In this document: piece after piece, positions 46,016 to 56,239 of the stretch | Layout of the letters: each line of letters begins with the position of its first letter | Numbering within the stretch: position 1 is the stretch's first letter | Source: Xanthomonas bonasiae | Lineage (GTDB): Bacteria; Pseudomonadota; Gammaproteobacteria; Xanthomonadales; Xanthomonadaceae | Reading direction: 5' to 3' | NCBI RefSeq assembly: GCF_017163705.1 | Contig: NZ_JAFIWB010000008.1 | Coordinates: 91,480-155,479 of the forward strand | DNA length: 64,000 nucleotides | Position numbers and translations under genes: made by a program | The notes under the pieces: model-generated | Databases searched by the model: none | Seen by the model: only the letters and a program-made list of their open reading frames with translations | Told to the model about the DNA's origin: nothing

Positions 46016-46233
46016 GTGTGCTGCTCCAGCGACTTGAGCCGGGTGATCATCGCCTCGACCCGCGAGCGCGCCTGCTCGTTCTTGGTCAGCAGCTGCGAAC
46101 GCTCGCCGATCAACTGCTCCTGCTGCTGGCGCAGGCTGCGGTTCTCGTCGGCGAGGCGCTGGCAGCGCTCGACCAGCGTTTCCACGCGTGTGGCGAGGGT
46201 GCGAAGCTGGGCGAGGGCGTCGGGGCTGTCCAT
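46012..46233 (-). CDS. TIGR02449-family small coiled-coil protein
   Basis: A 73-residue, almost wholly coiled-coil protein: ALAQLRTLATRVETLVERCQ, RLADENRSLRQQQEQLIGER and SQLLTKNEQARSRVEAMITR. It is ZapB-like in form and precedes zapA with a four-base overlap, so a role with ZapA in division is reasonable but inferred. An ATG six codons earlier (46249-46251) is an alternative start; neither has a strong Shine-Dalgarno site. Confidence 0.85.
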   Translation of the reverse strand: MDSPDALAQLRTLATRVETLVERCQRLADENRSLRQQQEQLIGERSQLLTKNEQARSRVEAMITRLKSLEQHT

Positions 46234-46300
46234 GGCGCCCACGATAGGCATGCGCCCGAGCGGCGGTCAAGACGCCGGCGGACGGCGCGACGGCCGCCGC

Positions 46301-48520
46301 TCAGGCGGGCAGCAGCAGCGGCTGCCGCAGCAACTGCAGGCAGGCGTCCGGTTCCAGTGCCGGCGCGACCAGATGGCCCTGGATCTCGTCGCAGCCGTGC
46401 TGGCGCAGGAAGGCCAGCTGGCCGGGCAGCTCCACGCCTTCGGCGACCACTTTCAGGGTCAGCGAGTGGCCCATCGCGATGATGGTGCTGGTGATCGCCT
46501 CGTCGTCCGGATCGCGGGTCAGGTCGCCGATGAATTCCTGGTCGATCTTCAAGGTGTTGATCGGCAAGCGCTTCAGGTAGGCCAGCGACGAATAGCCGGT
46601 GCCGAAGTCGTCGATCGCCAGGGCCAGGCCCAGGGCGCGGCAGGCGTGCAGGGTGGCGGCGTTCTTGCCGACCTGCGACATCACCACGCTTTCGGTGAGT
46701 TCCAGCTCGACGTTGCCGGCCGGGACCCCGGTCTCGGCCAGGATCCGCGCCATCAACGCCGGCAGGTCGCCGCGCTCGAGCTGGATCGCCGAGACGTTGA
46801 CCGACATGCACAAGTCGGTCAGGCCCAGCTGGCGCCATTCGCGCAGCGTGCTGCAGGCCTGGCGCAGCACCCATTCGCCGATCTCCAGGATCAGCCCGGT
46901 TTCTTCGGCCAGGGGGATGAACTGGCTCGGCGAGACCGTGCCGAAATCGGCGCTGTGCCAGCGCAGCAGCGCTTCCACGCCGACCACGCGCTGCTCGCGC
47001 AGCGAATAGCGCGGCTGGTAGACCAGCTTCAGCTCCTGGTCGAACGGGATCTTGCGCAGGCTGCTGGCCAGGGTGGCGCGGTGGCGGGTGGCCTCGTCCA
47101 TGCGCGCCGAATACACCTGCACGTTGCGGCGCCCGGCGGCCTTGGCCTGGTACATCGCGGTGTCGGCATGCTTGAGCAGTTCGCTGGGCAGCAACGCGTG
47201 CTGCGGGAACAGCGAGATGCCGATCGACGAGGAGATCGCCACTTCGCGGCGATCCTCCAGTTGCAGCGGCGCATCGAACGCGGCCAGCACGCGCGTGGCG
47301 ACGGCTTCGGCCTCGGCCTGATCGGCGATGTCCTCCACCACCACGGTGAACTCGTCGCCGGCCAGGCGTGCGACCGTGTGCTGCGGGCCCACCGCCTGCT
47401 GCAGGCGTTCGGCGACCGCGCGCAGCACCCGGTCGCCGACCGCATGGCCGAGCGAATCGTTGATGTCCTTGAACCGGTCCAGGTCCAGGAACAGCACCGC
47501 CACCGAACTGCCCTGGCGCCGCGCGCGCACGATCGCGCGCGCCAGCCGCTCGGACAGCAGCGCGCGGTTGGGCAGGCTGGTCAGCGTGTCGTAGTTGGCC
47601 AGGTAGCGCAGTTCCTGCTCGGCGCGCTTCTGGTCGGTGATGTCTTCCAGCACCACCACGTGGAAGCTGTGCCGGCCGTCGGCGTCGACGACCGTGTTGC
47701 GGCGCACGTGGCAGAGGATTTCCAGGCCGTCCTTGCGCCGCTTCCAGGCATCGCCGCGCCAGGACCGGCCGCGCTCGAGCGGCGGCGCGGCGGGCACGTC
47801 GGGCGCATGGTCGAGCAGGGTCATCGGCTGGCCGAGCACCTCGCGTTCGCTGTAGCCGGTGATGCGGGTGAAGGCCGGGTTGACCGAGATGAAGCGCAAG
47901 TCTTCGTCCAGCACCGCGACCGCCTCGCTCATGCTGCGCAGCACTTCGCTGGCGATGCGCCGTTCCAGGTCGGCCTGGCGGTGCGAGGTGATGTCGCGTG
48001 CGGTGCCGGCGAGCCGGCGCGGCTTGCCGGCGGCGTCGTAGTCGACCACGCGGCCGCGCACCCGCGCCCACAGCCACACGCCGTCGCCGGCCAGGTCCAC
48101 CCGGTACTCGGCCACGTAGACCGGGGTCAGGCCCTGCAGGTGTTCGCGCAGCGCGCGCTCGGCCTGCGGCACGTCGTCGGGATGGATGCGCAGCGGATCG
48201 TCCTCGCGGATCACCATGGTGATCTCCTGCGCATGCGGCGCCGCCTCGTCGGCGCGCATGCGGCGCAGCTTGCGCTGCTGCAGGTCGTAATCCCAGAAGT
48301 GCTCGCCGGAGGCCCACAGCGCCAGCTTCAGATGGCGGTCGCGCTGTTGCAGCTGCTGCTGGCGTTGCTGCTGTTGCTGCATGCGCCGCCGCCAGTGCAG
48401 CGCCTGCAGCGCGGAAACCAGCGCGGCCACCGCCAGGATCGCCGCTGCGGCGGCCCAACCCCAGCGCCAATCCGTTCCGGCATGGCCGGCAATTCCCGCA
48501 GCGACGTGCTCGATCGACAT
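46301..48520 (-). CDS. PAS-GGDEF-EAL cyclic-di-GMP signalling protein
   Basis: A 739-residue sensor. One membrane segment ([20 protein letters not shown]) is followed by a Gln-rich linker and two PAS domains (about 65-185 and 190-305). The GGDEF domain follows ([31 protein letters not shown]) and then the EAL domain. The GGDEF signature reads AGDEF, which can still be active in some proteins. The EAL domain keeps [45 protein letters not shown] and AEGVE, so phosphodiesterase activity is likely. The ATG at 48518-48520 puts the membrane segment close to the N-terminus. Confidence 0.93.
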   Translation of the reverse strand: MSIEHVAAGIAGHAGTDWRWGWAAAAAILAVAALVSALQALHWRRRMQQQQQRQQQLQQRDRHLKLALWASGEHFWDYDLQQRKLRRMRADEAAPHAQEITMVIREDDPLRIHPDDVPQAERALREHLQGLTPVYVAEYRVDLAGDGVWLWARVRGRVVDYDAAGKPRRLAGTARDITSHRQADLERRIASEVLRSMSEAVAVLDEDLRFISVNPAFTRITGYSEREVLGQPMTLLDHAPDVPAAPPLERGRSWRGDAWKRRKDGLEILCHVRRNTVVDADGRHSFHVVVLEDITDQKRAEQELRYLANYDTLTSLPNRALLSERLARAIVRARRQGSSVAVLFLDLDRFKDINDSLGHAVGDRVLRAVAERLQQAVGPQHTVARLAGDEFTVVVEDIADQAEAEAVATRVLAAFDAPLQLEDRREVAISSSIGISLFPQHALLPSELLKHADTAMYQAKAAGRRNVQVYSARMDEATRHRATLASSLRKIPFDQELKLVYQPRYSLREQRVVGVEALLRWHSADFGTVSPSQFIPLAEETGLILEIGEWVLRQACSTLREWRQLGLTDLCMSVNVSAIQLERGDLPALMARILAETGVPAGNVELELTESVVMSQVGKNAATLHACRALGLALAIDDFGTGYSSLAYLKRLPINTLKIDQEFIGDLTRDPDDEAITSTIIAMGHSLTLKVVAEGVELPGQLAFLRQHGCDEIQGHLVAPALEPDACLQLLRQPLLLPA

Positions 48521-48681
48521 GGCGGGAAGAGGGCTTCGGTCAGGAAAGGGGGTGGTGGAGTGTAGGCGCCCGCCGGAAGCCTTCACAAGCAGCGCGACAC
48601 ATGCGGATTGCTACACTGCGCAGTCCCGCTCCGCCGCTGGCCCCGACTCTCCGTGGCGAGCGCACAACAGGCCTCGCGTCC

Positions 48682-49227
48682 ATGATCGAACTTCCTAGCG
48701 CCGACGACGTCACCCAAGCCAGCCAGCAACTGGGCCTGGCCGCGTCGGCGGCCGAACTCCACGGCGCGTTGTGCGGCTGGCTGGCCGGCGGCGGCGCCGA
48801 CCTGGCGGCGTGGCCGGCCGCGGTGCTGGCCGATGCCGGCATCGCCACGCCGCGCCGCGGCGACGTGCTGGACCGCTTGCGCGAGGCCACCGCCGCGCAA
48901 CTGGAGGACCGCGATTTCGCCTTCGACCTGGTCCTGGCCGATGCCGGCGCGCCGCTGTCCGAGCGCGCCGACGCGCTGTTCGACTGGTGCCGCGGCTTCC
49001 TCGGCGGGTTCGGCTTGGCCGCCGGCGCCAAGCCGCCGTTGTCGGAAGAAGGCGAAGAGTCGCTGCAGGATCTGGCGCGGCTGGCCCAGGCCAGCACCGA
49101 CGATTTCGACAGCGCCGACGAGGACGAGGACGCGCTGGCCGAGATCGAGGAATTCGTGCGCGTGGCCGCGCTGCTTCTGCACAGCGACTGCGTACTCGGC
49201 CCGCGCCATCGGCAACGCCTGAACTGA
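48682..49227 (+). CDS. ygfB: UPF0149 family protein (YgfB)
   Basis: A 181-residue all-helical cytosolic protein: [40 protein letters not shown] and [20 protein letters not shown] are hallmarks of UPF0149. In Pseudomonas a YgfB homologue affects beta-lactam resistance through ampD control, but the general role is open. pepP starts 5 bp after its stop, the standard ygfB-pepP pair. The ATG at 48682 fits the family; upstream codons back to 48601 look like leader. Confidence 0.93.
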   Translation: MIELPSADDVTQASQQLGLAASAAELHGALCGWLAGGGADLAAWPAAVLADAGIATPRRGDVLDRLREATAAQLEDRDFAFDLVLADAGAPLSERADALFDWCRGFLGGFGLAAGAKPPLSEEGEESLQDLARLAQASTDDFDSADEDEDALAEIEEFVRVAALLLHSDCVLGPRHRQRLN

Positions 49228-49231
49228 CGCG

Positions 49232-50557
49232 ATGAAGCGACTCACCGGCATCGGCGCGGGCGAATACGCGCGTCGGCGCAAACACCTGATGGACATGGCC
49301 GGCGACCACGCCATCCTGGTGCTGCCCAGCGCGCCGGAGCGGGTCCGTAGCCACGACACGCACTATCCGTACCGGCAGGATTCGGATTTCTGGTACCTGT
49401 GCGGCTTCCCCGAGCCGGAGGCGGTGCTGGTGCTGGTGCCGGGCCGCAAGCACGGCGAGGCGCTGCTGTTCTGCCGCGAGCGCGATCCCGAGCGCGAGGC
49501 CTGGGACGGCCCGCGCGAAGGCCAGGAAGGCGCGGTGGAACGCTACGGCATGGACGATGCGTACCCGATCGAGGATCTCGACGAGATCCTGCCGGGCCTG
49601 CTGGAAGGCCGCTCGCGGGTGTACTACCACTTCGGCCGCGACGTCGATTTCGACCTCAAGCTGATCGGCTGGGTCAATCGGGTGCGCGAGCAGGTGCGGC
49701 ATGGCGCGCAGCCGCCGCACGAGTTCCTGGAACTGGGCCACCTGCTGCACGAGCAGCGCCTGTTCAAGTCGCGCGACGAGATCGCGCTGATGCAGGTCGC
49801 CGCCGACCTCAGCGTGGCCGCGCATCGCGCGGCGATGCGGCTGGCGCGGCCGGGCATCCACGAATACCAGGTGCAGGCCGAGATCGAGCGCGAGTTCCGC
49901 GCCGGCGACGCCTGGCCGGCGTACGGCAGCATCGTCGGCAGCGGCGTCAACGCCTGCGTGCTGCACTACCGCGCCAACACCGCGCGCCTGCGCGACGGCG
50001 AACTGGTGCTGGTCGACGCCGGCGCCGAGTACCGCGGCTACGCCGCCGACATCACCCGCACCTTCCCGGTGAGCGGCCGCTTCAGCGCCGAGCAGCGCGC
50101 GCTGCACGATCTGGTCGGCGCGGCGCATGCGGCGGCGCTGGCGCAGGCGCAGCCGGGCGTCGCCTACGAGGCCGGGCACCTGGCCGCGGTGCAGACCCTC
50201 ACCGAAGGCTTGCTGCGGCTGGGCCTGCTCAAGGGCACGCTGGAGCGGAACCTGGCCGATGGCGACTACCGGCGTTTCTACCGGCACAAGACCGGGCACT
50301 GGCTCGGCCTGGACGTGCACGACGTCGGCGACTACAAGCTGGCCGGCGCCTCGCGCCTGCTCGAGCCGGGCATGGTCTTCACCATCGAACCGGGGCTGTA
50401 CATCGCCGCCGACGACAAGCAGGTGGAGCCGCGCTGGCGCGGCATCGGCATCCGCACCGAAGACGACGTGCTGATCACCGACGACGGCCACCGCGTGCTG
50501 ACCGCCGCGCTGGAGCGCAGCGCCGAGGAGATCGAAGGCTTGATGGCCGGTGATTGA
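49232..50557 (+). CDS. pepP: Xaa-Pro aminopeptidase
   Basis: A 441-residue metallopeptidase that removes an N-terminal residue before proline. The N-terminal domain opens with YARRRKHLMDMAGDHAILVL. The creatinase-fold catalytic domain has all five metal ligands: the two Asp in VLVDAGAEYRGYAADITRTF, His in TGHWLGLDVHD, Glu in FTIEPGLYIAADD and Glu in GIRTEDDVLITDDG. The start at 49232 lies 5 bp after ygfB. In other gammaproteobacteria ubiH follows; here it does not. Confidence 0.95.
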   Translation: MKRLTGIGAGEYARRRKHLMDMAGDHAILVLPSAPERVRSHDTHYPYRQDSDFWYLCGFPEPEAVLVLVPGRKHGEALLFCRERDPEREAWDGPREGQEGAVERYGMDDAYPIEDLDEILPGLLEGRSRVYYHFGRDVDFDLKLIGWVNRVREQVRHGAQPPHEFLELGHLLHEQRLFKSRDEIALMQVAADLSVAAHRAAMRLARPGIHEYQVQAEIEREFRAGDAWPAYGSIVGSGVNACVLHYRANTARLRDGELVLVDAGAEYRGYAADITRTFPVSGRFSAEQRALHDLVGAAHAAALAQAQPGVAYEAGHLAAVQTLTEGLLRLGLLKGTLERNLADGDYRRFYRHKTGHWLGLDVHDVGDYKLAGASRLLEPGMVFTIEPGLYIAADDKQVEPRWRGIGIRTEDDVLITDDGHRVLTAALERSAEEIEGLMAGD

Positions 50558-50622
50558 CGCCGCGCTTGCGTACGTCAAGCGGGTTGCGCACAGTAGCTTG
50601 CTTCCGGGAGGAGGGGGCAGGC

Positions 50623-51624
50623 ATGAAGAAATGGATGCAGGCCGTGCTTGCGGCAGCGCTGTGCCTTGCTGCCGCTGCTGAGGTGGTTGCCCAGGACGCG
50701 GCGGCGCCACCATCGCCTGCCGCTGCCGCCTCGGCGCCAGTGCCGTCAGCGGTGCCGACGCTGGCACTCGAAGATCTGCAGACCTTGTTGTCGGCGCGCT
50801 CGGCGCCTGCGGCACGCGAGCAGATGCTGGCGCAGTTGGTCGCGCTGGCCGGCAAGGGCGATGGCATGTCGGCCTACGTGCTCGGCGTGCTGTACCGCAA
50901 TGGCGAGGCGCATCCGGCGCATCTGGTGCCGCGCGAGCCGGATACCGCGCGTTATTGGCTGGAGCGGTGCCTGGGCATGCCGCGTTGCCCGCTGTTGGCG
51001 CTGGCGTCGCTGGCGGAACTGGAGTTGTCGGCAGGCCGTGCCAAGCCGGCACTGCAATGGGCGCAGGGCTGGGTGGCATTGGATCGCGAGTTCACCACCC
51101 GCGCCCGCGCGATCGAAGGCCGCACGCTGCGTCCCAGCCAGCGCAATCGCGATACCGCTTACCACGCCTATCTGCTGGAGCGTTGCTATGCGGCGATGCC
51201 GGCGGGCGACCGCGACGCGCTCGGGCTCGCCTGGTTCAACGAATTCCGCGGACAGTGGGGCGGCGTGCTGGACCGGATGCTGTTCGCGCAGATCGATGCC
51301 CTGCAGGCGCAGTCGACAGGAGAGGACAGTGGACTGGCCGCGCGCGCCGAGAACCAGCGACGCAAGACCGTCCTCGACAGCCCGATGGATCTGCCGGTGA
51401 CGCCTGCGCTGAGCCTGTTCTTGCTGCGTGGCGATCCGCAGGGCGGACGCCCCGAGTCGGCCCTGGTGGTCGAGGCGCTGCCCTCGCCGAACGCGGCGCG
51501 CGGACTCGAAGCGCTTGCGCACGATTTCAAGACCGCGGCCTATCCTGCGCAGGCCGGGCAACGGCGCTACGACCTGATGCCGATGAGTTTCAACCGCGGT
51601 CCTTACGCGCTGACCGGGAAGTGA
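50623..51624 (+). CDS. Secreted hypothetical protein with Sel1-like repeats
   Basis: A 333-residue protein with a signal peptide (MQAVLAAALCLAAAAEVVAQ) and an Ala/Pro linker. A helical Sel1/TPR-like region follows (SAYVLGVLYRNGEAHPAHLV, PDTARYWLERCLGMPRCPLL, ALASLAELELSAGRAKPALQ). Sel1-like proteins act as scaffolds; no specific role can be read here. GGGAGGAGG precedes the ATG at 50623. The C-terminal 100 residues are not recognised. Confidence 0.75.
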   Translation: MKKWMQAVLAAALCLAAAAEVVAQDAAAPPSPAAAASAPVPSAVPTLALEDLQTLLSARSAPAAREQMLAQLVALAGKGDGMSAYVLGVLYRNGEAHPAHLVPREPDTARYWLERCLGMPRCPLLALASLAELELSAGRAKPALQWAQGWVALDREFTTRARAIEGRTLRPSQRNRDTAYHAYLLERCYAAMPAGDRDALGLAWFNEFRGQWGGVLDRMLFAQIDALQAQSTGEDSGLAARAENQRRKTVLDSPMDLPVTPALSLFLLRGDPQGGRPESALVVEALPSPNAARGLEALAHDFKTAAYPAQAGQRRYDLMPMSFNRGPYALTGK

Positions 51625-51742
51625 GCGCGGCGCCGCCGAGCGACTTCAAGGCGGCCCCGGCGCGGCCTGGCGATGCAGCCGCGCGTGCATGGGGGATATG
51701 CATGCTGGCCCGAGCGCATCCGCGACGGCGCGTCCGCTGTGG

Positions 51743-53071
51743 TCAGGCGGCCGCCGCGAACGCCGGCCGGGTCAGGTTCTCCGGTTCGCCTTCGGTGCAC
51801 GCCACTTCGTCTTCGATGCGGATGCCGCCGTAGGGCTTGAACTGCTCGACCCGGTTCCAGTCCACGCTGGCGGCATGGCCGCTCTTCTTCACCTCGTCGA
51901 GCAGCATGTCGATGAAGTACACGCCCGGTTCGATCGTCACCACCATGCCCGGTTCGAGCACGCGGGTCATGCGCAGGTAGGGGTGGCCGGCGGGGCGTTC
52001 GATGCGGCCGCCGCGGTCGCTGGCGGCGAAGCCGGCCACGTCGTGCACCTGCAGGCCGATCGGGTGGCCGAGGCCGTGCGGGAAGAACGCGGCGCTGACG
52101 CCGGTGGCCAGCGCGGCTTCCGGCGATACGGTGATCACGCCGAAGTCCTTGAGCACGCCCATCAGCGCCAGGTGCGCGTCGAGGTGCAACTGCTTGTAGT
52201 CCACGCCGGCGCGCACGCCCTGGCCCATGCGGATCTGCGCGGCGTCGACCGCGTCGATCAGCGCCTGGAACTCGCTGCCGGTGTCGGCGGCATAGCTGCG
52301 GGTGATGTCGCTGGCGTAGCCGTGCGCGGAGGCGCCGGCATCGATCAGGAAACTGCGCCGCTGCGCCGGCGCCTGCCGCTCCAGTTCGGTGTAGTGCAGC
52401 ACCGCGCCGTGCTCGTTCAGCGCAATGATGTTCCCGTACGGCAGTTCGTTGGCGTCCTGGCCGACCGCGCTGCAATACGCCATGTGGATCTCGAACTCGC
52501 TGCGGCCGTCGCGGAACGCGGCTTCGGCGGCGCGATGGCCGCGTACCGCCAGGTGCTGCGCCTGGCGCATGAGCACCAGTTCGTAGGCGGTCTTGTAGGC
52601 GCGGTGGTATTCCAGGTACTGCACCACCGCGTCCGGATTGTTCGGCACGTAGTCGCCCAGCGCGCTCTGCGCTTCGCCGAGGATCGCGCAGCGCGCGGCC
52701 GGTCCCGGCAGCAGCGCCAGCGCGTCTTCCGGGGTGCGGATCACGTGGATGTCGCAATGCTCGACCCACCAGCCGTTCGGCGCCGCCGGCACCACGTGCC
52801 AGTAGTCGCGCGGCTGGTGGAAGATCAGCTGCGGGCGGCGTCCCGGGGTGTATACCAGCCAGCTGTTCGGCACCCGGGTCAGCGGCAGCCAGGCCTTGAA
52901 CTGCGGGTTCACCGCATACGGATAGTCGCGATCGTCGAACAGCTGGTAGTGCAGGCTGCCGCTGGGCACGAGCAGATGGTCGAAGCCGCCGCGCGCCAGC
53001 GCGGTGTCGGCGCGTTGCGCCAGCGTGCGCAGGTGCGCGGCGTACAGGGCGCTGGGGTCTTGCTGGCTCAT
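51743..53071 (-). CDS. pepQ: Xaa-Pro dipeptidase (prolidase)
   Basis: A 442-residue creatinase-fold peptidase, the same length as E. coli PepQ (443). Metal ligands: the two Asp in FLIDAGASAHGYASDITRSY, His in HGLGHPIGLQVHD, Glu in TIEPGVYFIDMLL and Glu in IRIEDEVACTEGE. The N-terminal domain includes VPSGSLHYQLFDDRDYPYAV. It cleaves dipeptides ending in proline. The ATG at 53069-53071 gives the family's normal N-terminus. Together with pepP 1.2 kb away it handles proline-containing peptides. Confidence 0.94.
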   Translation of the reverse strand: MSQQDPSALYAAHLRTLAQRADTALARGGFDHLLVPSGSLHYQLFDDRDYPYAVNPQFKAWLPLTRVPNSWLVYTPGRRPQLIFHQPRDYWHVVPAAPNGWWVEHCDIHVIRTPEDALALLPGPAARCAILGEAQSALGDYVPNNPDAVVQYLEYHRAYKTAYELVLMRQAQHLAVRGHRAAEAAFRDGRSEFEIHMAYCSAVGQDANELPYGNIIALNEHGAVLHYTELERQAPAQRRSFLIDAGASAHGYASDITRSYAADTGSEFQALIDAVDAAQIRMGQGVRAGVDYKQLHLDAHLALMGVLKDFGVITVSPEAALATGVSAAFFPHGLGHPIGLQVHDVAGFAASDRGGRIERPAGHPYLRMTRVLEPGMVVTIEPGVYFIDMLLDEVKKSGHAASVDWNRVEQFKPYGGIRIEDEVACTEGEPENLTRPAFAAAA

Positions 53072-53240
53072 GGCGACTCGTTCGGCGATGCGGAAAATTG
53101 GATGCCAAGTTTGCCGCAAACGGCGCGAGCGTGGTGACGCACCGCGTGCCTACGCGTGGCATGCGGCCATGCCCAGGCGTAGCCGGGAAGCGACAGCCGT
53201 CGCCAGGCCGGCCGGATCTTCTTCCAGGCGATGGAGGAAC

Positions 53241-53310
53241 CTGTAGGAGCGGCTTCAGCCGCGACAGGATCCATCGGTAAGGCCTGTCGCGGCTGAAGCC
53301 GCTCCTGCAG
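53241..53310. repeat. REP hairpin, 27-bp arms with one mismatch
   Basis: CTGTAGGAGCGGCTTCAGCC and seven more bases (53241-53267) pair with 53284-53310 around a 16-nt loop. It is the same REP family as at 31651-31720 and lies in the prolidase upstream region. Confidence 0.92.
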
Positions 53311-53326
53311 GGGATGCCAGCGATGC

Positions 53327-53668
53327 CTACCCGGCCGGCCCGGACTTGATCCATTGCCGCAGCAGGTCGCGATGCGCCGGCGAGATGGTCAGGAAGCGGA
53401 AGCCGGCCCAGGCCTGGCCCGGCGCCTGCGCGCGTTCGCTCCACAGCAGGTGCACGCCGACGTCGATCTGCACGTCGCGGCCGAGTTGCGGCAGCGCGAA
53501 GCGCAACTGGTACAGCGCGTCGTCGTGCAGCGGCGCCGACGCCAGCAGCAGCATGCCGCTCTCGGAGAGGTTGCCGAGCCGGCCGACCACGGCGTCTTCC
53601 ATCATGTCCAGCACCGGCACCATGTCCGGGACCTGGCGGCGCGGCGAACGGCGGGCTTCGGCGATCAT
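53327..53668 (-). CDS. PilZ-domain protein
   Basis: A 113-residue single PilZ domain, a cyclic-di-GMP receptor fold. The arginine-rich start (EARRSPRRQVPDMVPVLDMM) supplies the RxxxR motif and GNLSESGMLLLASAPLHDD supplies (D/N)xSxxG, so c-di-GMP binding is likely. Its ATG overlaps the stop of the upstream DUF1631 gene by four bases (53665-53668), so the two proteins are produced together and may act together. Confidence 0.88.
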   Translation of the reverse strand: MIAEARRSPRRQVPDMVPVLDMMEDAVVGRLGNLSESGMLLLASAPLHDDALYQLRFALPQLGRDVQIDVGVHLLWSERAQAPGQAWAGFRFLTISPAHRDLLRQWIKSGPAG

Positions 53669-56154
53669 GCGTCCTCCAGGGTGTCGGCGGGGACCGGCGC
53701 GCCGGCCAGGGTGCGCAGCGCGCGCACGGTGGCGTGCCAGGCGCGGTCGATCAGGCGCGCGCGGTCCTCGGTGACGATCCGCGCCTGGCTCTGCGCCAGC
53801 AGCCGCGACAGCGCATCCAGCGAATACTCGGCGGTCTTGTGGCCGCGCTGGTTGACGAACAGGGCGCGGTCGGTGATCGGGCTGTACCAGGACAGCCGCT
53901 GCCGTTTCAGGTCGCCCTGCTGGTTGGTCACGAATTCGAACCAGGTGCCGAACGGAAGGCTGCGCAGCCGCGTGTAGGCCGCTTGCTCGGCGTCGTTGCG
54001 CGGCGCCAGCAGCGGCCGCTCGCCATCCTCGCCCTGGTCGCCGAGGCGGGTGCGCGCCTTCAACTTGGCGCTGAGTTCGGTGCGCGAGGTCAGCGTGTCG
54101 CCGCCGCCCGGAGTGGACAGGCGCCGCGCGATCGCTTCGGCTTCGTCCTGGTGGTAGCCGACCTGCAGCAGGGCGCTGCGCACTTCGCCGGCCAGCTCCG
54201 GATCGGGTTCGCCGCCGCTGGCGCGGCAGGTGACCTCGGCGATGCATTGGCTCAGCTGCTGGCGCTCGCGCCAGGCGTCGGAGTCCTCGCCCTGGCGCAG
54301 CAGGGTCAGGGTCAGCACATCGGACCAGGCCTGGTTCAGCAGCGCCTGCACGAACTTGGGCGGCTGCCAGGTCCGGCACAGCGCTTCCAGCGTGGAGCTG
54401 GCCAATTCCTTGGCCACCTCCAGCCGTTCCTTGCCGCGCGCGGCCTCGATGTGGCGGCGCTCGGCGATCTCGGCCTTGTGCGCCAGCGCGCGGTACTGCG
54501 CCTGGATGTCCTGGTGGGCCTGTTCGAAGACCTGTTCGTCGCCTTCGTATTCCTCGACTACCCGGTCGACCGTCTGGTTCAATTTCAGCAGCAGCTGCGG
54601 ATCGGTGTCCTCTTCGCTGAGCCAGGTGGCGCCGGACTCGGCGACCGCATTGAGCAGCTCACGCGCCGGATGCTGGCTGCGCACGAAGAACGCGCTGTCC
54701 TGCAGCGCGGCGCGCACCAGCGGAACCTGCAGGCGCTCCAGCAGAGCGGCGGCCGGCGCGTCGCTGCGTACTTCGCGTTCGATCTCCGCATACAGCAGGC
54801 CGAGCAGGTCGAAGGTGTCGGCATCCTGCGGTGCCAGCGCCGCCTGCGGACCATGTTCGGTGCGCAGTGTGGCCAGCAGCGCCGCCTGCACGTCGCGCAC
54901 CTGGCGACGTCCGCGCAGGCCGGCCAGGGTGCTGTGCGCTGGCGGCTGCGCCTGCAGTTCGCCCAGGGCCTGCAGCAGCGATGCGGTGGGCACGCCGGGG
55001 GCGCTGGCCGTGGCGGCGGCGCGCGGCGCCGGCATCGGGACGTTGCCGGACGACCCAGACATCGCTGTCGCTGCGGCAGCGTGCGCGGCGTCTGCGGGAG
55101 CGGTGCCGGTGGTCCCGGCCGGCGCCATCCGCGCGGCCGGCGCCGTCGCACGGTCGCGCGCGGCGGCGAGCAGCTGGCGCAGCGTGGCCAGGTCGGTCGG
55201 TGCGTTGCCGGGCGCGGCCGGCGCGGGGCTTGCTGCCGTCCCGGGGGTGGCCGCGATCGGCGGCGGAAGCGGGGGCGCTGCGCTCGGCAGGGCCGCTTCG
55301 CCGCCAGCGGCGCCGGGGCCCGGGCCGGACCAGCCGCCGGGTGCCGCCTGTCCGGACCAACTGGTGGCCGGGCGCGTGGCGGAGGAAGGGCGTGCCGCGC
55401 CGCGGTTGCCGGCGGCCGCGGCGGGTGCTGCGGTCGTCGGCCGCGCCACGTAGGGCAGGTAGACCAGGCCGGGCAGCACACCGGCGTGCGCCAGCAGCAC
55501 GTTGGCGCGTTCCACGATCTCGCCGTAGCGGACCAGCACCTGGCGCTCGAAGGCGCGGTACAGGGTCAGCTGCGCGTCCAGCCCCAGCCGCAATTCCTCG
55601 CCGGCCTCGCGCAGGATCCGGCACAGCAGGTGCGGCCCCAGCGGCGTATGTTCGGCTTCGAACGCCGGCCGCGCGGCGAGCACGCCGAAACGCTGGCCGA
55701 GCAGTTGCAGCGGGGTGCTGGCCCGCGCCGCCTCGCGCCGGGCGATGTCGTGCAGGACGATGTCGCGGTCGATGTCCACGTCGGCGACCAGGGTCAGCAT
55801 CTGCATCGCCGCGCTGGCCTTGTCCTGGCGCAGCAGGCCGACCGGGGCGAGCGGCAGCCGCAGCGTGGCCAGGGCCGCTTCCAGTTGCGCCTTGTAGAAC
55901 GGCGCGAAGCGCTCGCGGCGCGCCCGCAGGCCTTGCAGTTCCTGGTAGATGTCCTCCTGCAGCTGGCTGTTGCGCGCGCGTTCGGCCTGGTCGAACAGCT
56001 CGCGCTCCAGCTCGCTCAGGGTCGACTGCAACGGCGCCTCCAGCGATTGCCACAGCAAGGCCTTCAGCGCCTCCAGGATGTCGCGCACGCGCGTGGGCAG
56101 GGCGGCGCTGGCGAGCGTCGCCGGGTTTGCCGACGGAATGGCAGACAATGACAT
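53665..56154 (-). CDS. DUF1631 family protein
   Basis: An 829-residue, mainly helical cytosolic protein. Recognisable blocks are LPTRVRDILEALKALLWQSL near the start, LNQTVDRVVEEYEGDEQVFE, ARGKERLEVAKELASSTLEA and the C-terminal LPFGTWFEFVTNQQGDLKRQ, RLSWYSPITDRALFVNQRGH. An Ala/Pro/Gly-rich, probably disordered linker lies at about residues 240-420. The biochemical function is not established. Translational overlap with a PilZ protein suggests a c-di-GMP-linked role. The ATG at 56152-56154 is preferred because upstream codons show no conservation-like pattern. Confidence 0.88.
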   Translation of the reverse strand: MSLSAIPSANPATLASAALPTRVRDILEALKALLWQSLEAPLQSTLSELERELFDQAERARNSQLQEDIYQELQGLRARRERFAPFYKAQLEAALATLRLPLAPVGLLRQDKASAAMQMLTLVADVDIDRDIVLHDIARREAARASTPLQLLGQRFGVLAARPAFEAEHTPLGPHLLCRILREAGEELRLGLDAQLTLYRAFERQVLVRYGEIVERANVLLAHAGVLPGLVYLPYVARPTTAAPAAAAGNRGAARPSSATRPATSWSGQAAPGGWSGPGPGAAGGEAALPSAAPPLPPPIAATPGTAASPAPAAPGNAPTDLATLRQLLAAARDRATAPAARMAPAGTTGTAPADAAHAAAATAMSGSSGNVPMPAPRAAATASAPGVPTASLLQALGELQAQPPAHSTLAGLRGRRQVRDVQAALLATLRTEHGPQAALAPQDADTFDLLGLLYAEIEREVRSDAPAAALLERLQVPLVRAALQDSAFFVRSQHPARELLNAVAESGATWLSEEDTDPQLLLKLNQTVDRVVEEYEGDEQVFEQAHQDIQAQYRALAHKAEIAERRHIEAARGKERLEVAKELASSTLEALCRTWQPPKFVQALLNQAWSDVLTLTLLRQGEDSDAWRERQQLSQCIAEVTCRASGGEPDPELAGEVRSALLQVGYHQDEAEAIARRLSTPGGGDTLTSRTELSAKLKARTRLGDQGEDGERPLLAPRNDAEQAAYTRLRSLPFGTWFEFVTNQQGDLKRQRLSWYSPITDRALFVNQRGHKTAEYSLDALSRLLAQSQARIVTEDRARLIDRAWHATVRALRTLAGAPVPADTLEDA

Positions 56155-56239
56155 CCTGTGATCGCCGTTTGATTTCCGGGTCCGGTATGTAACACGTTTC
56201 TGGCGGCGCAACCATGTTGGCGGCGGCCTGGCGCAGCGT

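Noticed and set aside
53318..53330. A further GCCTACCCG match resembling the regulon repeats
   Set aside because: It is a single copy with no partner 19 bp away and no -10 hexamer at the required distance, and it lies at the 3' end of the PilZ gene.
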